DNA from: Rhodoferax_B ferrireducens_A
GTDB taxonomy: Bacteria; Pseudomonadota; Gammaproteobacteria; Burkholderiales; Burkholderiaceae_C
Length of the DNA: 64,000 bases
Reading direction: 5' to 3'
NCBI RefSeq assembly: GCF_031458075.1
Contig: NZ_JAVDXT010000001.1
Span: 434,001 to 498,000 of the forward strand
The first letter of the stretch is position 1. The number at the start of each line of letters is the position of its first letter. Of the stretch, positions 49,555 through 58,935 are shown piece after piece. Under the pieces are notes generated by a model. That model saw only the letters and a program-made list of their open reading frames with translations, did not search any database and was not told the DNA's origin. The position numbers and the translations under genes were made by a program.

Positions 49555-50475
49555 ATGGCTGCAATTACCGCAAGCATGGTCGCTGAACTGCGTGGCAAGA
49601 CCGACGCCCCCATGATGGAATGCAAGAAGGCCCTGACCGAAGCCGAAGGCGATATGGGCAAGGCCGAAGAACTGCTGCGCGTCAAGCTCGGCAGCAAGGC
49701 TGGCAAGGCCGCTTCGCGTATCACCGCCGAAGGCGTGGTCACCAGCTACTTTGATGCCGGCGTTGGCGCTCTGCTCGAAGTGAACTGCGAAACCGACTTC
49801 GTGACCAAGAACGACAGCTTCCTGGCCCTGGCCCAAGGTGCAGTGCAATTGGTCGCCAAGCACAACCCTGCCGACGTGGCAGCCCTGGGTGCGCTGAGCT
49901 ACTCGCAAGACGGTTTCGGGCCGACCCTGGAAGACGTGCGCAAGGGCCTGATCGGCAAGATCGGCGAAAACATGACCTTCCGCCGCTTCAAGCAATTCTC
50001 TGGCTCCAAGCTGGCTGGCTACCTGCACGGCACGCGCATCGGCGTGGTGGTCGAGTTTGAAGGTGACGACGTGGCTGCCAAGGACGTGGCTATGCACATC
50101 GCCGCCATGAAGCCCGTGGCCCTGACCAGCGCCGACGTGCCTGCCGAGCTGATCGCCAAAGAGCGTTCGGTGGCTGCCGCCAAGGCCGCTGAAGACGCTG
50201 CCGTGGCTGTGGCCGCCGGCAAGCCTGTGCAGTCCGACGAAATCGTGACCAAGCGCATCGAAGGCGGCGTGCAGAAGTACCTGAAGGAAGTCTCGTTGTT
50301 CAACCAGTCTTTCGTCAAGAACGACAAGCAGACCGTCGAGCAAATGCTCAAGGCCACCGGCACCACCGTGAAGGCGTTCACCATGTTTGTGGTGGGTGAA
50401 GGCATTGAGAAGAAGGTTGACGATTTCGCAGCCGAAGTGGCTGCCCAAGTGGCTGCGGCTAAAACCGCTGCTTAA
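49555..50475 (+). CDS. tsf: Elongation factor Ts
   Basis: A 306-residue nucleotide-exchange factor for EF-Tu. The N-terminal UBA-like signature ITASMVAELRGKTDAPMMEC and the core signature GVGALLEVNCETDFVTKN are present, as are the second core subdomain and an Ala-rich C-terminal module. ATG 49555 follows CGGAGAA. Lies behind an attenuator after rpsB. Confidence 0.97.
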   Translation: MAAITASMVAELRGKTDAPMMECKKALTEAEGDMGKAEELLRVKLGSKAGKAASRITAEGVVTSYFDAGVGALLEVNCETDFVTKNDSFLALAQGAVQLVAKHNPADVAALGALSYSQDGFGPTLEDVRKGLIGKIGENMTFRRFKQFSGSKLAGYLHGTRIGVVVEFEGDDVAAKDVAMHIAAMKPVALTSADVPAELIAKERSVAAAKAAEDAAVAVAAGKPVQSDEIVTKRIEGGVQKYLKEVSLFNQSFVKNDKQTVEQMLKATGTTVKAFTMFVVGEGIEKKVDDFAAEVAAQVAAAKTAA

Positions 50476-50559
50476 CCGCGCAGACGCACTACTGACACTG
50501 TAGCGACCTGTTTTGCCCCTACCATTCTCCACTTTCATCCATCTATTCGAGGAACTCCT

Positions 50560-51282
50560 ATGACCCAATCCCAACCAGCCTACAAGCGGATCTTGCTCAA
50601 GCTGTCGGGGGAGGCGTTAATGGGGGACGACCAATTCGGCATCAACCGTGACACCATCGTGCGCATGGTGGAAGAGGTGGCCGAGGTCACCCGCCTGGGG
50701 GTGGAAGTGGCGGTGGTGATCGGTGGCGGCAACATCTTCCGCGGTGTCGCCGGCGGCTCGGTCGGCATGGACCGCGCCACCGCCGATTACATGGGCATGC
50801 TGGCCACGGTGATGAATGCACTGGCGCTGGCTGACGCGATGAACAAGGCCGGCCTGACCGCCCGCGTGATGTCGGCGATTGCCATCGACCAGGTGGTCGA
50901 GCCCTATGTGCGGCCCAAGGCCTTGCAGTACCTGGAAGAGGGCAAGGTCGTGGTGTTCGCTGCCGGTACCGGCAACCCGTTTTTCACCACCGATACGGCG
51001 GCAGCCTTGCGCGGCGCCGAAATCGGTGCGCAGGTGGTGCTCAAGGCCACCAAGGTGGACGGTGTCTATACCGCCGACCCGAAGAAAGACCCTAGCGCCA
51101 CCCGCTACGCCAGCCTGTCGTTCGACGAGGCCATGTCGCAAAATCTGGGCATCATGGACGCCACGGCTTTCGCGCTGTGCCGCGACCAGAAGCTGCCGAT
51201 CAAGGTGTTCTCGATCTTCAAGCACGGCGCGCTGAAACGCGTGGTCATGGGCGAAGACGAAGGAACCCTGGTCCACGCCTGA
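50560..51282 (+). CDS. pyrH: Uridylate kinase
   Basis: A 240-residue UMP kinase of the amino-acid-kinase fold, making UDP from UMP in pyrimidine synthesis. KRILLKLSGEALMGDDQFGI begins the nucleotide domain; VVIGGGNIFRG and ATKVDGVYTADPKKDPSATR are conserved UMP- and ATP-site segments. GAGGAACTCCT precedes the ATG. Confidence 0.97.
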   Translation: MTQSQPAYKRILLKLSGEALMGDDQFGINRDTIVRMVEEVAEVTRLGVEVAVVIGGGNIFRGVAGGSVGMDRATADYMGMLATVMNALALADAMNKAGLTARVMSAIAIDQVVEPYVRPKALQYLEEGKVVVFAAGTGNPFFTTDTAAALRGAEIGAQVVLKATKVDGVYTADPKKDPSATRYASLSFDEAMSQNLGIMDATAFALCRDQKLPIKVFSIFKHGALKRVVMGEDEGTLVHA

Positions 51283-51304
51283 TCCGGTCCTTGAGGAGAA
51301 AAAT

Positions 51305-51865
51305 ATGACCATCGCCGACGTTAAAACCAATCTACAAGCCAGGATGGATCAGTCCATCGTGGCCTTCAAAAACAACCTGGCCAAGATCCGCACCGGCCGC
51401 GCCAATCCGGCTTTGCTGGATACCGTGCAGGTCGACTACTACGGCTCCATGGTGCCGATCAGCCAGGTGGCCAATGTGTCGCTGATCGACTCGCGCACCA
51501 TCGGCGTCCAGCCCTGGGAAAAAAGCATGGCCGCCAAGGTGGAAAAAGCCATCCGCGACAGCCATCTGGGCCTGAACCCCGCGTCCATGGGCGACCTGAT
51601 CCGCGTGCCCATGCCGGCGATGAGCGAAGAGCGCCGCAAGGAACTGACCAAGTTGGCCCGTACCGAAGGCGAGAGCGCCAAGATCGTGGTGCGCAATGTA
51701 CGCCGCGACGCCAACGAAGCCGTGAAAAAATTGGTCAAGGACAAGCTGGCCTCGGAAGACGACCAGAAGCGTGCGGAAGCCGATATTCAGAAGATCACTG
51801 ACCGTCACATCGCGGAAGTGGATCAACTGGTAGTCGCCAAAGAAGCCGACATCATGGCCGTTTGA
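51305..51865 (+). CDS. frr: Ribosome recycling factor
   Basis: A 186-residue factor that splits post-termination ribosomes with EF-G. It has the L-shaped domain layout with KIRTGRANPALLDTVQVDYY, the hinge segment and PMPAMSEERRKELTKLARTE, closing in a coiled C-terminal helix (EVDQLVVAKEADIMAV). A strong GAGGAG site precedes ATG 51305. Confidence 0.97.
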   Translation: MTIADVKTNLQARMDQSIVAFKNNLAKIRTGRANPALLDTVQVDYYGSMVPISQVANVSLIDSRTIGVQPWEKSMAAKVEKAIRDSHLGLNPASMGDLIRVPMPAMSEERRKELTKLARTEGESAKIVVRNVRRDANEAVKKLVKDKLASEDDQKRAEADIQKITDRHIAEVDQLVVAKEADIMAV

Positions 51866-51887
51866 GGCTGTTGTCCTGACTGCCCCG

Positions 51888-52613
51888 ATGGCCGCTCTCC
51901 CCACCGCTGTTCCCCACCACATCGCCATCGTCATGGATGGCAACGGCCGCTGGGCGAACCGGCGCTTCATGCCGCGCCTGGCCGGCCACCACCAGGGCGT
52001 GGATGCGCTGCGGCGCTGCGTCCAGGCCTGCTTGGACCGTGGCGTCGGCGTGCTGACGGTGTTTGCGTTCTCGTCGGAGAACTGGGACCGTCCGGCCGAG
52101 GAAGTCTCCGGCCTGATGTCGCTGATGGTCAGCGTGCTGGCCAAGGAAGTCGTCAAGCTGAAAGCAAACGGCGCGCAGCTGCACTTTGTGGGTAACCTGT
52201 CGGCTCTGTCGGACAAGGTCCGCAACGGCCTGCTGGAAGCCGAGAAGGAGACCGCCGAGAACAGCAAGCTGGTGCTGAACATCTGCTTCAACTACGGCGG
52301 CCGCTGGGACATCGCCCAGGCTGCACAAAAGCTGGCTGCTGCCGGCGAAGCCATCACCGAAAAAAGCATGGACCGGGCCATGGCCCTGGCCCATTCGCCC
52401 GACCCCGATTTGCTGATCCGCACCGGCGGCGAGTTCCGCATCAGCAACTTCCTGCTCTGGCAGGTCGCCTATTCCGAGCTGGTTTTCAGCGACAAGCTCT
52501 GGCCCGAATTCGACGAGGCCGCGCTGGACGAGGCGATTGCCGTCTACAGCCGCCGCGAACGCCGCTTTGGCAAAACCTCGGAGCAGGTCACCTCGGCTGC
52601 TTCGGCTACCTGA
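51888..52613 (+). CDS. uppS: Undecaprenyl diphosphate synthase
   Basis: A 241-residue cis-prenyltransferase that builds the C55 lipid carrier for peptidoglycan and O-antigen. The catalytic Asp is in IAIVMDGNGRWANRRFMPRL; the C-terminal signature is DPDLLIRTGGEFRISNFLLW. It draws on farnesyl diphosphate from ispA. 10 bp before cdsA. Confidence 0.97.
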   Translation: MAALPTAVPHHIAIVMDGNGRWANRRFMPRLAGHHQGVDALRRCVQACLDRGVGVLTVFAFSSENWDRPAEEVSGLMSLMVSVLAKEVVKLKANGAQLHFVGNLSALSDKVRNGLLEAEKETAENSKLVLNICFNYGGRWDIAQAAQKLAAAGEAITEKSMDRAMALAHSPDPDLLIRTGGEFRISNFLLWQVAYSELVFSDKLWPEFDEAALDEAIAVYSRRERRFGKTSEQVTSAASAT

Positions 52614-52623
52614 GCCGCCTTCC

Positions 52624-53475
52624 ATGCTGAAGCAACGAGTCATCACGGCCATCGTTTTGTTGGCCTTTCTTCTGCCTGCGTTGTTCTATCCGGCTCCTGA
52701 ACCGCTGTGCCTGCTGGCGGTGCTGGCTATCGCCGCCGCTGCCTGGGAATGGGGCAAGATGAACGGCCTGTCGCAGCCCAAGGCCCTGGGCCTGGCGATG
52801 CTGATGGTTCTGGCCTGCGCCCTGTCCTGGATCATGGGCTTGCTGACCGCCCACACGCCGACCCTGTGGACCGTGGTCGGCGCGGCCTGGGTGCTGGTCG
52901 GTGCCTGGCTGCTGCGCCGCGGTGTGGACGGCTGGGCCCGGATTTCCGGCGCCTTGCGTGGCCTGGTCGGCTTTATGGCCCTGTGGGCTGCCTGGCTGGC
53001 GATCTGCCAGGCCCGGGTGGTCGGCACCAATTTTCTGCTGTCGGTGCTGCTGCTGGTCTGGGTGGCGGATATTGGCGCCTACTTTGCCGGCCGCGCGTTT
53101 GGCACTAAATTTTTCAAGAACAAGCTGGCCCCCGCCATCAGCCCCGGCAAAAGCTGGGAGGGTGTGTGCGGCGGCATGCTGGGTGTAGTTGTGCTGGCCC
53201 TGGTGTGGGTCTGGGCCGACGGTGCCTGGCAGGCACCAGTGCCCAGCCTGTACACCCGTCTCGCACACCAAAGCGGCTTGCTGTTGTTGCTGGCCGCCTT
53301 GTTCATGGCGGCGATGAGCGTGGTCGGCGATCTGGTCGAGTCGCTGATCAAGCGCAGCGCCGGCGTCAAGGACAGCAGCGGCCTGCTGCCTGGCCATGGC
53401 GGCGTGTTGGACCGGGTGGACGCGCTCTTGCCCACGCTGCCGCTGGCGATGATGTTGGCATCCATCGTAGGCTGA
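52624..53475 (+). CDS. cdsA: Phosphatidate cytidylyltransferase
   Basis: A 283-residue inner-membrane enzyme making CDP-diacylglycerol from phosphatidate and CTP. About eight transmembrane helices. The C-terminal CDS signature is SLIKRSAGVKDSSGLLPGHG followed by GVLDRVDALLP. ATG 52624 is used; upstream in-frame sequence overlaps uppS. Confidence 0.96.
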   Translation: MLKQRVITAIVLLAFLLPALFYPAPEPLCLLAVLAIAAAAWEWGKMNGLSQPKALGLAMLMVLACALSWIMGLLTAHTPTLWTVVGAAWVLVGAWLLRRGVDGWARISGALRGLVGFMALWAAWLAICQARVVGTNFLLSVLLLVWVADIGAYFAGRAFGTKFFKNKLAPAISPGKSWEGVCGGMLGVVVLALVWVWADGAWQAPVPSLYTRLAHQSGLLLLLAALFMAAMSVVGDLVESLIKRSAGVKDSSGLLPGHGGVLDRVDALLPTLPLAMMLASIVG

Positions 53476-53482
53476 AGACGGT

Positions 53483-54661
53483 ATGAAACAGGTTTTGACG
53501 ATTTTGGGCTCCACCGGTTCGGTGGGTACCAGTACCCTGGACGTGGTGGCACGCCACCCGGGCCGGTTTGAAATTTTCGCGTTGACGGCGGCCACACAGG
53601 TGGACCTGATGCTGCAGCAGTGTGCGCAGTTCAAGCCCAAATTCGCCGTGATGGCAAGTGCGCCGCATGCCGCGTTGCTGGCTGAAAAAATCAAGCAAAA
53701 CAGCCTTCCAACGCAGGTACTGTCTGCGCCAGAAGCTATTGAAATGGTAGCGTCGCATACCGATGTGGATGCGGTGATGGCGGCTATCGTCGGCGCCGCC
53801 GGCCTGGCTCCGTGCCTGGCCGCGGCCCGCGCCGGCAAGCGCCTGTTGCTGGCGAACAAGGAAGCGCTGGTGGTGGGCGGCGAGGTGTTCCTGGCGGCGG
53901 TCAAGCAGGGCGGTGCGCTGCTGCTGCCTATCGACAGCGAGCATTCGGCGGTGTTCCAGTCGCTGCCCGAAGACCCGGCGGTCTGGCCGCGGCGCATCGA
54001 GAAGATCATGCTGACCTCGTCGGGCGGACCCTTCCGCACCCGCGACCCGGCCACCCTGCGCGAGGTTACGCCCGAGCAGGCCTGTGCCCACCCAAATTTC
54101 GCCATGGGCCGCAAGATCTCCGTGGATTCGGCCACCATGATGAACAAGGCCTTGGAGGTGATCGAGGCCAAGTACCTGTTCGGCGTCACGCCCGAGCAGA
54201 TCGAGGTGGTGATCCACCCGCAGCAAATCATCCATTCGATGGTGCAGTTCCACGACGCCTCGGTGATGGCCCAGCTGGGCACGCCGGACATGCGGGTGCC
54301 GATTGCCTACGGCCTGTCCTGGCCCGAGCGGATTGAAAGCGGCACGGCGCGACTGGATTTCTCGCAGATGGCGGCCATGACCTTCGAAGTGCCGGATCTG
54401 CAACGCTTCCCCTGCCTGCAGCTGGCCTGGGAGAGCCTGCGCGCGCCGTCGGGCACCTGCGCGGTGCTGAATGCGGCCAACGAGGTGGCGGTGGCGGCTT
54501 TTCTGGACCGGCGCATCCGCTTTGACCAGATCCACCAGATCAATCTTGCAACTTTAGAGGCGGTCAGCCCCTCCAAGCCGCAGACGCTGGAGGATTTGCT
54601 GGCGTTGGACGCGCAGTCGCGCGCCGCAGCGCTGCAGGCCATGGCGGGTCTGCGCGCTTGA
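53483..54661 (+). CDS. dxr: 1-deoxy-D-xylulose-5-phosphate reductoisomerase, with in-frame repeat R11
   Basis: A 392-residue NADPH enzyme, second step of the MEP pathway. The dinucleotide motif LTILGSTGSVGTSTLDVVAR is at the N-terminus; metal and substrate residues are in LLPIDSEHSAVFQSLP and ISVDSATMMNKALEVIEA. Residues 77-90 (TQVLSAPEAIEMVA) fall exactly on a repeat copy. Against E. coli Dxr as recalled, this segment aligns without a gap and replaces the helix before DVDAVMAAIVGAAG, so the copy appears to have substituted for, not lengthened, the native sequence. 8 bp after cdsA. Confidence 0.96.
   Translation: MKQVLTILGSTGSVGTSTLDVVARHPGRFEIFALTAATQVDLMLQQCAQFKPKFAVMASAPHAALLAEKIKQNSLPTQVLSAPEAIEMVASHTDVDAVMAAIVGAAGLAPCLAAARAGKRLLLANKEALVVGGEVFLAAVKQGGALLLPIDSEHSAVFQSLPEDPAVWPRRIEKIMLTSSGGPFRTRDPATLREVTPEQACAHPNFAMGRKISVDSATMMNKALEVIEAKYLFGVTPEQIEVVIHPQQIIHSMVQFHDASVMAQLGTPDMRVPIAYGLSWPERIESGTARLDFSQMAAMTFEVPDLQRFPCLQLAWESLRAPSGTCAVLNAANEVAVAAFLDRRIRFDQIHQINLATLEAVSPSKPQTLEDLLALDAQSRAAALQAMAGLRA
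53705..53752 (-). repeat. Two-hairpin repeat copy R11, in frame inside dxr
   Basis: The plus strand reads ACGCAGGTACTGTCTGCGCC, then AGAAGCTATTGAAATGGTAG. The large-stem arms CGCAGGTA/TCTGCG and the GCTATT...GTAGCG block are clear. It gives dxr residues 77-90. Confidence 0.8.
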
Positions 54662-54689
54662 CCGCCTGCACGCTGAATAAAGGATTGCC

Positions 54690-56051
54690 ATGCTGACCAT
54701 TGTGGCTTTTGTCGTAGCGCTGGGATTGCTGATCGCCATCCATGAATACGGCCACTACCGGGTGGCGGTAGCCTGCGGCGTCAAGGTGCTGCGCTTTTCG
54801 GTCGGCTTTGGCCGTCCGTTGCTGCGTTGGCAGCCCAAGGGCTCTCCCACCGAATTCGTGCTGGGCGCATTTCCGCTCGGCGGCTACGTCAAGATGCTGG
54901 ACGAGCGCGAAGCGCCGGTGGCGGCGGAAGAGCGGCATCTGGCCTTCAATACCCAAACTTTACCCAAGCGCACCGCGATTGTGGCGGCTGGCCCGCTGGC
55001 CAATCTGCTGTTGGCCGTGCTGCTGTACGCCATCGTCAACTGGAGCGGGGTGGAAGAACCCAAGGCGATTCTGGCCAGCCCCAGCATCGGCTCCATCGCT
55101 GAAAAGGCCGGCGTGCAAGGCGGCGAAACCGTGACCCGCGCAGGCTGGGACGGCGAGGCCCTGGACGAGGTGATGTCGTTCGACGACCTGCGCTGGCTGC
55201 TGACCCGGGGTGCGCTGGACGGCCGCGATGTGCGGCTGGAGCTGGTCACCTCCGAGCAGGGCGCGCGCCGCGAAGTGCTGATGCCGCTGGCCACGCTGCA
55301 GGCGGCAGAGGCCGATGCCCAGTTGTTCCGCACCATCGGCGTGCTCGGCCCCTGGACCCGCCCGCTGATCGGCGATCTGGTCGCCGACGGCGCGGGTGCC
55401 CGGTCCGGCCTGCAGCGGGGTGACCTGGTGCAGCAGGTGGGTGCGGTGCGCATCGTCGATGGCCAGCAGCTGCGCGAAACCATCCGTGGGTCGCTGATCG
55501 ACGGCCAGCCTGTAGCCCAGGTCTGGCGCATCGAGCGCGACGGCCGCATGCTGGACCTGAGCGTGACGCCAGATGCCAAACCCGAGGGCCTGCAGTCGGT
55601 GGGCCGTATTGGCGCCTATGTGGGGGCGCCGCCAGCCATGCTGACCATCCGCTACGGCGTGTGGGACGGCATTTGGCGCGGTGTCGAGCGCACCTGGGAG
55701 GTGTCGGGCCTGACGCTGCGCATGATGGGCCGCATGCTGGTTGGCGAAGCCTCGATCAAGAATTTGAGTGGCCCCTTGTCGGTGGCCGAGTACGCGGGCA
55801 AGTCGGCGAGCCTGGGCTTTACACAGTACCTGGTGTTTCTGGCCCTGATCAGCGTTAGTCTGGGCGTGTTGAACCTGCTGCCCGTGCCCATGCTCGATGG
55901 TGGACACCTGTTGTATTATCTTTGGGAGGCCGTGACAGGCAAATCCGTATCCGACGCCTGGATGGAGCGCCTGCAACGCGGAGGTGGTGCGGTGCTTTTG
56001 GTCATGATGTCCATTGCGCTGTTTAACGATGTCAACCGCCTCTTTGGCTAA
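54690..56051 (+). CDS. rseP: RIP site-2 metalloprotease RseP
   Basis: A 453-residue membrane zinc protease that cleaves the anti-sigma factor RseA in the sigma-E envelope stress response. The zinc motif HEYGH is at residues 18-22 in the first helix, followed by two PDZ domains in the periplasmic part (about 120-290). The third zinc ligand is in PVPMLDGGHLLYY near residue 400. The Tyr in H-E-Y-G-H replaces the more usual Leu/Phe but leaves the ligands intact. Lies between dxr and bamA as in most proteobacteria. Confidence 0.96.
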   Translation: MLTIVAFVVALGLLIAIHEYGHYRVAVACGVKVLRFSVGFGRPLLRWQPKGSPTEFVLGAFPLGGYVKMLDEREAPVAAEERHLAFNTQTLPKRTAIVAAGPLANLLLAVLLYAIVNWSGVEEPKAILASPSIGSIAEKAGVQGGETVTRAGWDGEALDEVMSFDDLRWLLTRGALDGRDVRLELVTSEQGARREVLMPLATLQAAEADAQLFRTIGVLGPWTRPLIGDLVADGAGARSGLQRGDLVQQVGAVRIVDGQQLRETIRGSLIDGQPVAQVWRIERDGRMLDLSVTPDAKPEGLQSVGRIGAYVGAPPAMLTIRYGVWDGIWRGVERTWEVSGLTLRMMGRMLVGEASIKNLSGPLSVAEYAGKSASLGFTQYLVFLALISVSLGVLNLLPVPMLDGGHLLYYLWEAVTGKSVSDAWMERLQRGGGAVLLVMMSIALFNDVNRLFG

Positions 56052-56097
56052 CACTCAAACGCGGGGCTGCCCTGCCGGCCCAGCAACACCCTAATTC

Positions 56098-58395
56098 ATG
56101 AAAAATCACTTTACTTGCTTTCGCTTACGCACCTTGTCTGCGGCCGTAGCGCTGGTTTTTGCGGCCAACACCGCCTGGGCCGTCACCCCCTTCGCAGTAA
56201 GAGACATCCGTATCGAAGGCCTGCAACGGGTCGAGCCGGGTACTGTTTTTGCCTCTTTGCCGTTCCGTGTGGGTGATACCTACAACGACGACCAGGGCTC
56301 GGCGGCCATCCGTACGCTGTTTGCCCTGGGCCTGTTCAAGGACGTGCGCCTGGAGGTCAGCGGTGATGTGCTGGTGGTGGTGGTTGAAGAGCGTCCGACG
56401 ATTGCCGACGTGGAATTTGTGGGCTCCAAGGAGTTCGACAAGGACGTGCTGAAGAAGTCGATGCGCGATGTGGGGCTGGCCGATGGCCGGCCTTTCGACA
56501 AGGCCCTGGCCGACCGCGCCGAGCAGGAACTCAAGCGCCAGTACATCAACAAGAGCCTGTACGCCGCCGATGTGGTGACCACCGTGACCCCGGTGGAGCG
56601 CAACCGTGTGAACCTGACCTTCACCATCACCGAAGGCGAGCCGGCCAAGATCAAGGACATCCACATCGTGGGTGCCAAGGCTTTCAGCGAATCCACGCTG
56701 CGCAACCTGTTCGAGCTGGATACCGGCGGCTGGCTCAGCTGGTACACCAAGTCGGACCGCTACACCCGCGCCAAGCTGAATGCCGATATCGAGACGCTGC
56801 GCTCGTACTACCTGTCGCGCGGCTATCTGGAGTTCAAGGTCGATTCCACCCAGGTGGCGATTTCTCCGGACAAGCAAAGCATCTCCATTACCTTGAACGT
56901 CACCGAAGGCGAGCGTTTCGTGGTCTCCGCGGTGCGCCTGGAAGGCAACTTCCTGGGCAAGGAAGACGAGTTCAAGTCGCTGGTCAGCATCAAACCGGGT
57001 GAGGCCTACAACGCCGACCTGGTGGCCAAGACCACCAAGGCTTTCAAAGACAATTTCGGCAGCTTCGGCTTTGCCTTTGCCCAGGTCGAAGCCCGTCCTG
57101 AGATCGACCGCACGACCAACCGCGTGGTACTGGTGATGCAGGCCGAGCCTTCGCGCCGCGCCTATGTGCGCAAGGTGAATGTGGCCGGCAACAGCCGCAC
57201 CCGCGACGAAGTGATCCGCCGCGAATTCCGCCAGTTCGAATCGTCCTGGTACGACGGTGACAAGATCAAGCTGTCGCGCGACCGGGTCGACCGGCTCGGC
57301 TACTTCAAGGAAGTCGGCGTGGAAACCCAGGATGTGGCGGGCTCGCCCGACCAGGTCGATGTGCAGATCAATGTGGAAGAAAAGTCTTCCGGCAGCATCC
57401 AGCTGGGCGCGGGTTTCTCCAGCGCAGAAAAGGTTTCGCTGTCATTCAGCATCAAGCAGGAAAATGCCTTCGGCTCGGGCAACTACCTGGGCCTGGAAGT
57501 CAACACCAGCAAGTACAACCAGGCGATTGTGGTCAGCACGGTAGACCCGTACTTCACCACCGGCGGTATTTCGCGCTCCATCGACGTCTACCACCGTGCC
57601 ACCAAGCCCTACAACGACCAGGGCGGCAATTACCAGCTGGTGACCCAGGGCGCAGGCCTGAAGTTCGGCGTGCCGTTCAGCGAGCTGGATACCGTGTACT
57701 TCGGTGCCGCCCTGGAGCGCACCACCATCAAGCCCGGCACCAATATCCCGGCTGCCTACCTGGCCTATGCGGCCGAATTCGGCTACACCAGCACGGCAGC
57801 ACCCTTGTCGATTGGCTGGTCGCGCGATGACCGCGACAGCACCTTGGCGCCCAGCAGCGGTGTCTACCAGCGTCTGAATAGCGAGCTGGGTGTCTTCGGC
57901 GATGCACGCTACACCCGTACCAACTACCAGTACCAGCAGTACGTGCCCCTGACCAAGCAGTTCACCTTGGCCTTCAACGGCGAAGCGGGCTGGGGCAAGG
58001 GTTTGGGGAGCAATCCCTTCCCGGTGTTCAAGAACTTCTACGGCGGTGGCCTGGGCTCGGTGCGGGGCTTCGAGCAAGGCACGCTGGGCCCGCGCGACGT
58101 CACCGGTTCGGTGATTGGCGGCCCCAAGAAGTTCACCCTGAATACCGAAATCCAGTCGCCATTCCCCGGCGCCGGTAACGACCGCACCTTGCGCCTGTTC
58201 GCTTTTGCCGACGTCGGCAATGTGTACGGCGATACCGAAAAAGTACGCCTCAACGAAACGCGGGCTTCGGTCGGCGTGGGTCTGAGCTGGATATCTCCCG
58301 TGGGCCCGCTGCGTTTGGCTTATGCCAAACCCGTGCGTAAATTCGCTGGCGATAGAATCCAACCCTTGCAATTCCAAATAGGTACGTCTTTCTAA
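56098..58395 (+). CDS. bamA: Outer-membrane protein assembly factor BamA
   Basis: A 765-residue Omp85 protein. The signal peptide is about residues 1-28 (ending NTAWA). Five POTRA domains (about 30-420) include FAVRDIRIEGLQRVEPGTVF, YVRKVNVAGNSRTRDEVIRR and others. The C-terminal 16-stranded barrel contains the lid-lock loop GLGSVRGFEQGTLGPRDVTG and ends in Phe (IGTSF). It inserts beta-barrel proteins into the outer membrane. Its stop overlaps the ompH start (TAATG). Confidence 0.97.
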   Translation: MKNHFTCFRLRTLSAAVALVFAANTAWAVTPFAVRDIRIEGLQRVEPGTVFASLPFRVGDTYNDDQGSAAIRTLFALGLFKDVRLEVSGDVLVVVVEERPTIADVEFVGSKEFDKDVLKKSMRDVGLADGRPFDKALADRAEQELKRQYINKSLYAADVVTTVTPVERNRVNLTFTITEGEPAKIKDIHIVGAKAFSESTLRNLFELDTGGWLSWYTKSDRYTRAKLNADIETLRSYYLSRGYLEFKVDSTQVAISPDKQSISITLNVTEGERFVVSAVRLEGNFLGKEDEFKSLVSIKPGEAYNADLVAKTTKAFKDNFGSFGFAFAQVEARPEIDRTTNRVVLVMQAEPSRRAYVRKVNVAGNSRTRDEVIRREFRQFESSWYDGDKIKLSRDRVDRLGYFKEVGVETQDVAGSPDQVDVQINVEEKSSGSIQLGAGFSSAEKVSLSFSIKQENAFGSGNYLGLEVNTSKYNQAIVVSTVDPYFTTGGISRSIDVYHRATKPYNDQGGNYQLVTQGAGLKFGVPFSELDTVYFGAALERTTIKPGTNIPAAYLAYAAEFGYTSTAAPLSIGWSRDDRDSTLAPSSGVYQRLNSELGVFGDARYTRTNYQYQQYVPLTKQFTLAFNGEAGWGKGLGSNPFPVFKNFYGGGLGSVRGFEQGTLGPRDVTGSVIGGPKKFTLNTEIQSPFPGAGNDRTLRLFAFADVGNVYGDTEKVRLNETRASVGVGLSWISPVGPLRLAYAKPVRKFAGDRIQPLQFQIGTSF

Positions 58396-58913
58396 TGAAG
58401 AATTTTCTACGCAACTGGGGCTCCGGCATTGTGCTGGGAGCCATGCTTCTGTCGGCACACGCGCAGGCAGACGAGTTCCGCGTTGGATTTGTCAACACGG
58501 ACCGCATCTTCCGCGAGTCGGCGGCGGCCAAGACGGCCCAGGCCAAGCTGGAGCAAGAATTTGCCAAGCGCGAGAAAGAGCTCAGCGATGCTGGAGCCGT
58601 CTTGAAAGCTGCCTCCGACAAGTTCGAACGTGAAGCCTCGACCTTGGCCGAAAGCCAACGCGCGTCGCGCCAGAAGCAGCTGGTCGACCAAGACCGCGAA
58701 TTCCAGCGCAAGCGCCGCGAATTCCAGGAAGACCTGAACTCCCGCAAAAACGAAGAGCTGCAACAAGTGCTGGAAAAGGCCAACAAGGTCATCAAGCAGG
58801 TTGCCGAAACTGAAAAATACGATGCCGTGCTGCAAGAGGCCGTGTACATCAACCCCAAGTACGACATCACGGACAAGGTCATCAAGGCCTTGAACGGCGT
58901 CGGCACCAAGTAA
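58395..58913 (+). CDS. skp: OmpH/Skp periplasmic chaperone
   Basis: A 172-residue chaperone with a signal peptide ending near QADEFR (cleavage after HAQA). The mature part is mostly long charged coiled coil (ETA-type segments such as AAKTAQAKLEQEFAKREKEL, and RKRREFQEDLNSRKNEELQQ) with the short beta strand VGFVNTDRIF. Carries unfolded outer-membrane proteins to BamA. Translationally coupled to bamA. Confidence 0.95.
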   Translation: MKNFLRNWGSGIVLGAMLLSAHAQADEFRVGFVNTDRIFRESAAAKTAQAKLEQEFAKREKELSDAGAVLKAASDKFEREASTLAESQRASRQKQLVDQDREFQRKRREFQEDLNSRKNEELQQVLEKANKVIKQVAETEKYDAVLQEAVYINPKYDITDKVIKALNGVGTK

Positions 58914-58935
58914 TTCGCCAAGAGGGGGCTCCAAC